A program made the translations under genes and the position numbers. A stretch of DNA of 8,965 bases from Pollutimonas sp035515055 (GTDB lineage: Bacteria; Pseudomonadota; Gammaproteobacteria; Burkholderiales; Burkholderiaceae_B), in the NCBI GenBank assembly GCA_035515055.1, contig DATJBV010000003.1, forward strand, positions 1 through 8,965. Reading direction: 5' to 3'. A model generated the notes under the pieces. It was not told the origin of the DNA, did no database searches, and worked only from the letters and a program-made list of their open reading frames with translations. How positions within the stretch are numbered: position 1 is the stretch's first letter; each line of letters opens with the position of its first letter. Below, in pieces: positions 5,624 through 8,965 of this stretch.

Positions 5624-7183
5624 ATGTTCACTCTTTTTCGCCTCATCCATATCATCCTGGTCGCCTTGCGGTTTCGCCTCGATGAACTCGTGCTGTCCAG
5701 CATCAAGCATCCGTTGGCGTACAGCCTGCTGCGCATTGTGCGCCTGGGCCGCAGGCCTAAGCTGGCGCGCGGCGTGCGGCTGCGTCTGGCGCTCGAGTCG
5801 CTGGGCCCCATTTTCGTCAAGTTCGGTCAGGTCTTGTCGACACGGCGCGACCTTATTCCGCTCGATGTCGCCATCGAGCTTGCGCTCCTTCAAGACAGGG
5901 TGCCGCCATTTCCCTCCGACCAGTCGGCGGCGCTGATCGAAGTGGCGCTGGGTGCGTCGCCGCATACCTTGTTCAAGCAATTCGACGCCGACCCGGTCGC
6001 ATCCGCGTCGATAGCGCAGGTTCACTTTGCCGTGCTGCACGACGGTCGTGAGGTCGCCGTCAAGGTATTGCGGCCCGGCATGCGCGAGATCATCGAAAAA
6101 GACCTTGCCCTGCTGCGCACCCTGGCGACATTCGTCGAGCGGCTGGCGGCGGATGCGCGCCGCCTCAAGCCGCGTCAGGTCGTTGCCGAATTCGACGTCT
6201 ACCTTCACGATGAACTCGATCTTATCCGCGAGGCCTCCAACTGCAGCCAGTTAAGACGGAATTTCAGTCCTGAGTCCGGACGCGGCAATCTGCTCATGGT
6301 TCCCGAGGTGATTTGGGAATACTGCGCGACGACTGTCTTCACTATGGAACGCATGCGCGGCATTCCGGTCAGCCACATTCAGCGGCTGAAAGATGCCAAT
6401 GTCGACCTGAAGCAACTGGCTCGCACCGGCGTCGAGATTTTCTTTACCCAGGTCTTTGCCGACGGCTTTTTCCATGCCGACATGCATCCCGGCAACATTT
6501 ATGTATCCGACGACCCCAGTACGCTGGGCCGATACATCGCGCTGGATTTCGGTATCGTCGGCTCCTTGTCCGAGTTCGACAAGAATTATCTTGCGCAAAA
6601 CTTCCTGGCCTTTTTCAGGCGCGACTATCGCCGTGTTGCGCAACTGCATATCGAGTCCGGCTGGGTGCCGGCCACAACGCGCGAAGAAGACTTGGAAGGC
6701 GCTGTACGCGCGGTCTGCGAACCTTATTTCGACAGGCCGTTATCGGAAATTTCCCTGGGGCAGGTGTTATTGCGCCTGTTCCAGACCTCGCGGCGGTTCA
6801 ATGTCGAAATCCAGCCGCAACTTGTCCTGTTGCAGAAGACGCTGTTGAATGTAGAAGGCATGGGCCGCGAACTCGATCCGAATCTTGATCTTTGGCAAAC
6901 GGCCAAGCCATACCTGGAAAAATGGATGCATGAACGCATCGGTTTGACGGGCCTGCGCCAGCGCCTCGATAAAGAGGCCGGCCAGTGGGCGCAGATTCTT
7001 CCACAAATCCCCCGACTCGTTTATACCTCGCTTAACCGTCCTGACACAGGGCCTGAGTTAAACTTGGAGCTTAAACGTTTGCGTTACGCCCAGCAGCAAA
7101 CCAACCGGCTGCTTACCGCACTTGCCGCCATTGTGGCTGTTGCCTTGGGCGTGGCGGTCTGGGCGCTGAACCGACATCTTTAA
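5624..7183 (+). CDS. ubiB: Ubiquinone biosynthesis kinase-like protein UbiB
   Basis: ABC1/ADCK/UbiB-family atypical kinase-like ATPase needed for ubiquinone synthesis, thought to help extract or present lipid intermediates at the membrane. Read from ATG 5624 it has 519 residues (E. coli UbiB: 546). The family signature KFGQ is at 66-69; the alanine-rich nucleotide loop ASASIAQ at 126-132; the invariant lysine is Lys147 in VAVKV; HADMHPGN at 284-291 and DFG at 308-310 supply the catalytic and metal-binding residues. One hydrophobic C-terminal helix (about 497-516) replaces the usual one or two membrane segments. AAGGG (5613-5617) sits 6 bases before the ATG. A TTG at 5618 overlapping the ubiJ stop by four bases is an alternative start but adds only MT. 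It is followed by the di-iron protein gene with a 10-base gap. Identification is firm. Confidence 0.95.
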   Translation: MFTLFRLIHIILVALRFRLDELVLSSIKHPLAYSLLRIVRLGRRPKLARGVRLRLALESLGPIFVKFGQVLSTRRDLIPLDVAIELALLQDRVPPFPSDQSAALIEVALGASPHTLFKQFDADPVASASIAQVHFAVLHDGREVAVKVLRPGMREIIEKDLALLRTLATFVERLAADARRLKPRQVVAEFDVYLHDELDLIREASNCSQLRRNFSPESGRGNLLMVPEVIWEYCATTVFTMERMRGIPVSHIQRLKDANVDLKQLARTGVEIFFTQVFADGFFHADMHPGNIYVSDDPSTLGRYIALDFGIVGSLSEFDKNYLAQNFLAFFRRDYRRVAQLHIESGWVPATTREEDLEGAVRAVCEPYFDRPLSEISLGQVLLRLFQTSRRFNVEIQPQLVLLQKTLLNVEGMGRELDPNLDLWQTAKPYLEKWMHERIGLTGLRQRLDKEAGQWAQILPQIPRLVYTSLNRPDTGPELNLELKRLRYAQQQTNRLLTALAAIVAVALGVAVWALNRHL

Positions 7184-7193
7184 GAGAGACCCT

Positions 7194-8051
7194 ATGCTTT
7201 ATCCTGAATTGTTCAAATCCATGGAAGCAGTGCGCTGGAACATGGGCACTGATATCCCCTGGGATGAGTACGACGCCAGCAAGCTGACGGACGAACAGGC
7301 ATACACGATAAAGATGAATGCCATCACCGAATGGGCGGCGTTGCCCGCCACCGAAATGTTCCTGCGCGACAACCGCGAAGACAGCGACTTTTCCGCCTTC
7401 ATGTCGATCTGGTTCTTCGAGGAACAGAAGCACTCGCTGGCGCTCATGGAATATCTGCGCCGTTTTCGTCCCGAGCTTGTGCCCACCGAAGCCGAACTCG
7501 ACAAAGTACGGTTCGAATTCGATCCCGCACCCGCCATGGAAACGCTCATGCTGCACTTTTGCGGCGAAGTGCGCCTGAATCACTGGTATCGCCGCGCCGC
7601 CGACTGGCACACCGAGCCGGTCATACAGGCAATTTATAAGATCATTGCCCAAGACGAGGCCCGCCATGCCGGAGCCTACTTGCGCTATATGAAGCGGGCA
7701 CTGGTGAATCAGGACCAGGCATCGGGCGCCAGCGCGCGGCTTGCGTTCGCCAAGATCGGTGTACTGATGGCCTCGGCACATCGCACGCCCCAGGCATTGC
7801 ATCCGACCAACCTGCATGTCAATAAGGACATGTTCCCGCAGGACACCGTGCAGTCAAAACTGCCGTCGCCTGGCTGGCTGGAAAACTGGCTCGACAACCA
7901 GATCGAGTTCGACAAGGCCTGGGAAACCAAGGTCAGTACGCGCATTCTGCACAATATGTCGCTACTCATGGATAACACCTTCAATACGGTGCAAGACTTG
8001 AATCGGTACCGCAAGGAGCTCGTCAAGAGCGTCGCGCCCGCCTCCGCCTGA
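7194..8051 (+). CDS. Ferritin-like di-iron protein, acyl-ACP desaturase-like
   Basis: A 285-residue, largely helical soluble protein of unknown reaction. It shows the carboxylate-bridged di-iron pattern of the ferritin-like superfamily: Glu46 in AITEWAALPATEMF, EEQKH with Glu77 and His80, Glu125 in CGEVRLNHWY, and DEARH with Glu155 and His158. The gaps (Glu77 to Glu125, then to Glu155) resemble those of the plant acyl-ACP desaturases (143, 196, 229 in the castor enzyme), so it could oxidise a fatty-acyl or similar lipid substrate; full length is shorter than those enzymes. No signal peptide or membrane segment. A GAGAG (7184-7188) precedes the ATG by 5 bases, and the gap to ubiB is 10 bases, so it is part of the ubiJ-ubiB operon. 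The pathway has several hydroxylation steps, and Coq7 is also a di-iron enzyme, so a quinone-linked oxygenation role is possible but unproven; this sequence does not look like Coq7 itself. Confidence 0.8.
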   Translation: MLYPELFKSMEAVRWNMGTDIPWDEYDASKLTDEQAYTIKMNAITEWAALPATEMFLRDNREDSDFSAFMSIWFFEEQKHSLALMEYLRRFRPELVPTEAELDKVRFEFDPAPAMETLMLHFCGEVRLNHWYRRAADWHTEPVIQAIYKIIAQDEARHAGAYLRYMKRALVNQDQASGASARLAFAKIGVLMASAHRTPQALHPTNLHVNKDMFPQDTVQSKLPSPGWLENWLDNQIEFDKAWETKVSTRILHNMSLLMDNTFNTVQDLNRYRKELVKSVAPASA

Positions 8052-8056
8052 TCGCT

Positions 8057-8542
8057 ATGGCAGTCGTCCGTTTCGAAGCCAAGATACTCACCCGCGAGGC
8101 TTGCGTGGCAGCGGTGGAGGCCGGCAGCTTGCGGCGACCGCTGGTGTTTACCAATGGCGTGTTCGACATCCTGCATCGCGGCCATGTCAGCTACCTGGAC
8201 ACGGCGGCGCAATTGGGGGCCACCTTGATTGTGGCCATCAATACTGATGACTCCGTGCGCCGGCTGGGCAAGGGCGCCGACAGGCCGCTGAACCCGCAGG
8301 AAGACCGCGCCGCCTTGCTTGCGGCGTTGGCGTGCGTGACGGTCGTCACCTATTTCCATGAAGATACGCCACAGGCGCTTATCGAGCAGTTACGCCCCGA
8401 TATTATCGTCAAGGGCGGCGACTACGATATGGAGACGTTGCCGGAGACGGCCAGCGTGAAGCGTTGGGGGGGAAGGGCGGTGGCCATTCCGTTTGAATTT
8501 CAGCGGTCGACGACGGCGTTGTTGAAGAAGATCCGGTACTGA
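8057..8542 (+). CDS. rfaE2: D-glycero-beta-D-manno-heptose 1-phosphate adenylyltransferase
   Basis: Nucleotidyltransferase of 161 residues that makes ADP-heptose precursor (ATP + heptose 1-phosphate to ADP-D-glycero-beta-D-manno-heptose) for the inner core of lipopolysaccharide. It corresponds to the C-terminal half of E. coli HldE and is here a separate protein (also called HldC). FTNGVFDILHRGH (31-43) carries the HxGH nucleotide-binding site (His40, His43); NTDDSVRRLGKGADRP (62-77), VKGGDY (118-123) and FQRSTT (148-153) complete the cytidylyltransferase-like fold. Its ATG lies 5 bases after the preceding stop with no good ribosome site, so it relies on coupling to the upstream gene. The kinase partner (HldA/RfaE1) is not in the window. 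Its function is unrelated to quinones; co-transcription is likely incidental, or reflects shared envelope demand. Confidence 0.92.
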   Translation: MAVVRFEAKILTREACVAAVEAGSLRRPLVFTNGVFDILHRGHVSYLDTAAQLGATLIVAINTDDSVRRLGKGADRPLNPQEDRAALLAALACVTVVTYFHEDTPQALIEQLRPDIIVKGGDYDMETLPETASVKRWGGRAVAIPFEFQRSTTALLKKIRY

Positions 8543-8587
8543 TTTTATTGCCCAGGTCCTCGCCACAGTTCCCATTGAAGCTTGTTA

Positions 8588-8819
8588 GCAGCGGTGGGGC
8601 CGGTGACGGGCCGGGCTCAGGCGTCCGCGGTCAAGGCGTTGCCTTGACTCCCCGCGCGTCAGGCTGAGCCCGGGGCGGGTGCGAACTCGCGAGAACGGGC
8701 AGCCACCGGCTGCCCGTAAGCTTTTCGCTCAAACATGCGCACCCTTGAACCCCCGTTCCCAGCCTGCCACGCGGCGCGCCCGCGACTGTCGCCCAGCCCG
8801 TCACCGGCCCCACCACTGC
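8588..8819 (+). repeat. Long hairpin repeat element, copy 2
   Basis: Outer arms 8588-8611 and 8796-8819 are reverse complements with one mismatch in 24 pairs, 19 of them consecutive (8593-8611 with 8796-8814). The tip is a perfect 10-bp stem ACGGGCAGCC (8695-8704), loop ACC, and partner 8708-8717. It shares with copy 1 (48-274) the outer word GCCGGTGACGGG, the core palindrome (8630-8648), TAAGCTT just after the tip (8717-8723), and GCCACGCGGCGCGCCCGC (8766-8783). The core-to-3'-motif distance is identical in both copies. The tip stem differs completely in sequence from copy 1 but is still perfectly paired. It lies 45 bases after rfaE2 in the same direction, so it would be at the 3' end of that transcript. 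Confidence 0.8.
8630..8648. repeat. Core palindrome of hairpin element, copy 2
   Basis: GTCAAGGCGTTGCCTTGAC, identical over 19 bases to positions 88-106, again followed by T, one variable base and CCCGCG. Identity in the core contrasts with drift in the neighbouring stem, which points to selection on, or recent spread of, this part of the element. Confidence 0.8.
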
Positions 8820-8965
8820 CGCATAGGCTGGCGATGAATCAAAAAGGTCTGTTTCCGTAGGCTGGTTCGGGGACTGGCCGCCGGCAAGCCTTGCTGCGTC
8901 ATCAAGCTAGCCTTGCAGCGTCGTCCGACCTGATTCGCATTCGCGGTCGCCACAGTTACTGTGCG

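Larger units (their letters stand above)
8543..8965. other. Gene-free region holding hairpin element copy 2
   Basis: No credible coding sequence. After rfaE2 there is a 45-base gap without a recognisable T-run terminator, then the second hairpin element (8588-8819), then 146 bases to the window end. In that tail AGCCTTGCTGCGTCATC (8887-8903) is repeated with two changes at 8909-8925 (period 22), and GCAAGCCTTGC is a small palindrome. The open frame on the minus strand across the element is a by-product of the palindromes. Confidence 0.65.

Overview
The window looks like chromosomal DNA of a GC-rich betaproteobacterium, most likely of the Alcaligenaceae (Bordetella, Achromobacter or Pusillimonas-like). 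That placement rests on GC-rich codon use and the family-level look of the proteins (PhoB/PhoR, UbiE, UbiJ, UbiB, a Tim44-like protein, a separate heptose-phosphate adenylyltransferase). The species cannot be told from the sequence alone.

Layout. Positions 1-762 contain no credible gene but are packed with inverted repeats: a hairpin element of about 227 bp (48-274), a 14-bp-stem hairpin (394-427), a perfect 28-bp inverted repeat with a 101-base loop (523-679), and a short palindrome leading into 11-bp tandem units (681-726). Positions 763-2803 on the minus strand carry phoB then phoR, the two-component system for phosphate limitation. A 112-bp divergent spacer (2804-2915) separates phoB from ubiE and holds a plausible Pho box with a -10 hexamer at the canonical distance. 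On the plus strand follow ubiE (2916-3710), a membrane protein with a Tim44-like domain (3827-4825) with its own strong ribosome binding site and an intrinsic terminator (4850-4876), then a tightly packed run: ubiJ (4983-5621), ubiB (5624-7183), a ferritin-like di-iron protein (7194-8051) and rfaE2/hldC (8057-8542). The end of the window (8543-8965) is again without genes and holds a second copy of the hairpin element (8588-8819).

How the parts work together. UbiE, UbiJ and UbiB all serve late steps of ubiquinone (and, for UbiE, menaquinone) synthesis. The di-iron protein fused to this operon by 10-base spacing is the least explained gene, and its position invites the inference of a role in quinone or lipid oxidation. 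RfaE2 activates heptose for lipopolysaccharide and is probably only co-transcribed. PhoB/PhoR may influence ubiE because its binding site sits just upstream of the ubiE start.

The most novel-looking signal is not a gene. The two hairpin elements at the left and right edges share an identical 19-base palindromic core and an identical 18-base 3' motif at exactly the same distance, while their apical stems differ in sequence but keep perfect pairing. This is the pattern expected of a dispersed structured element (RNA or cruciform DNA).
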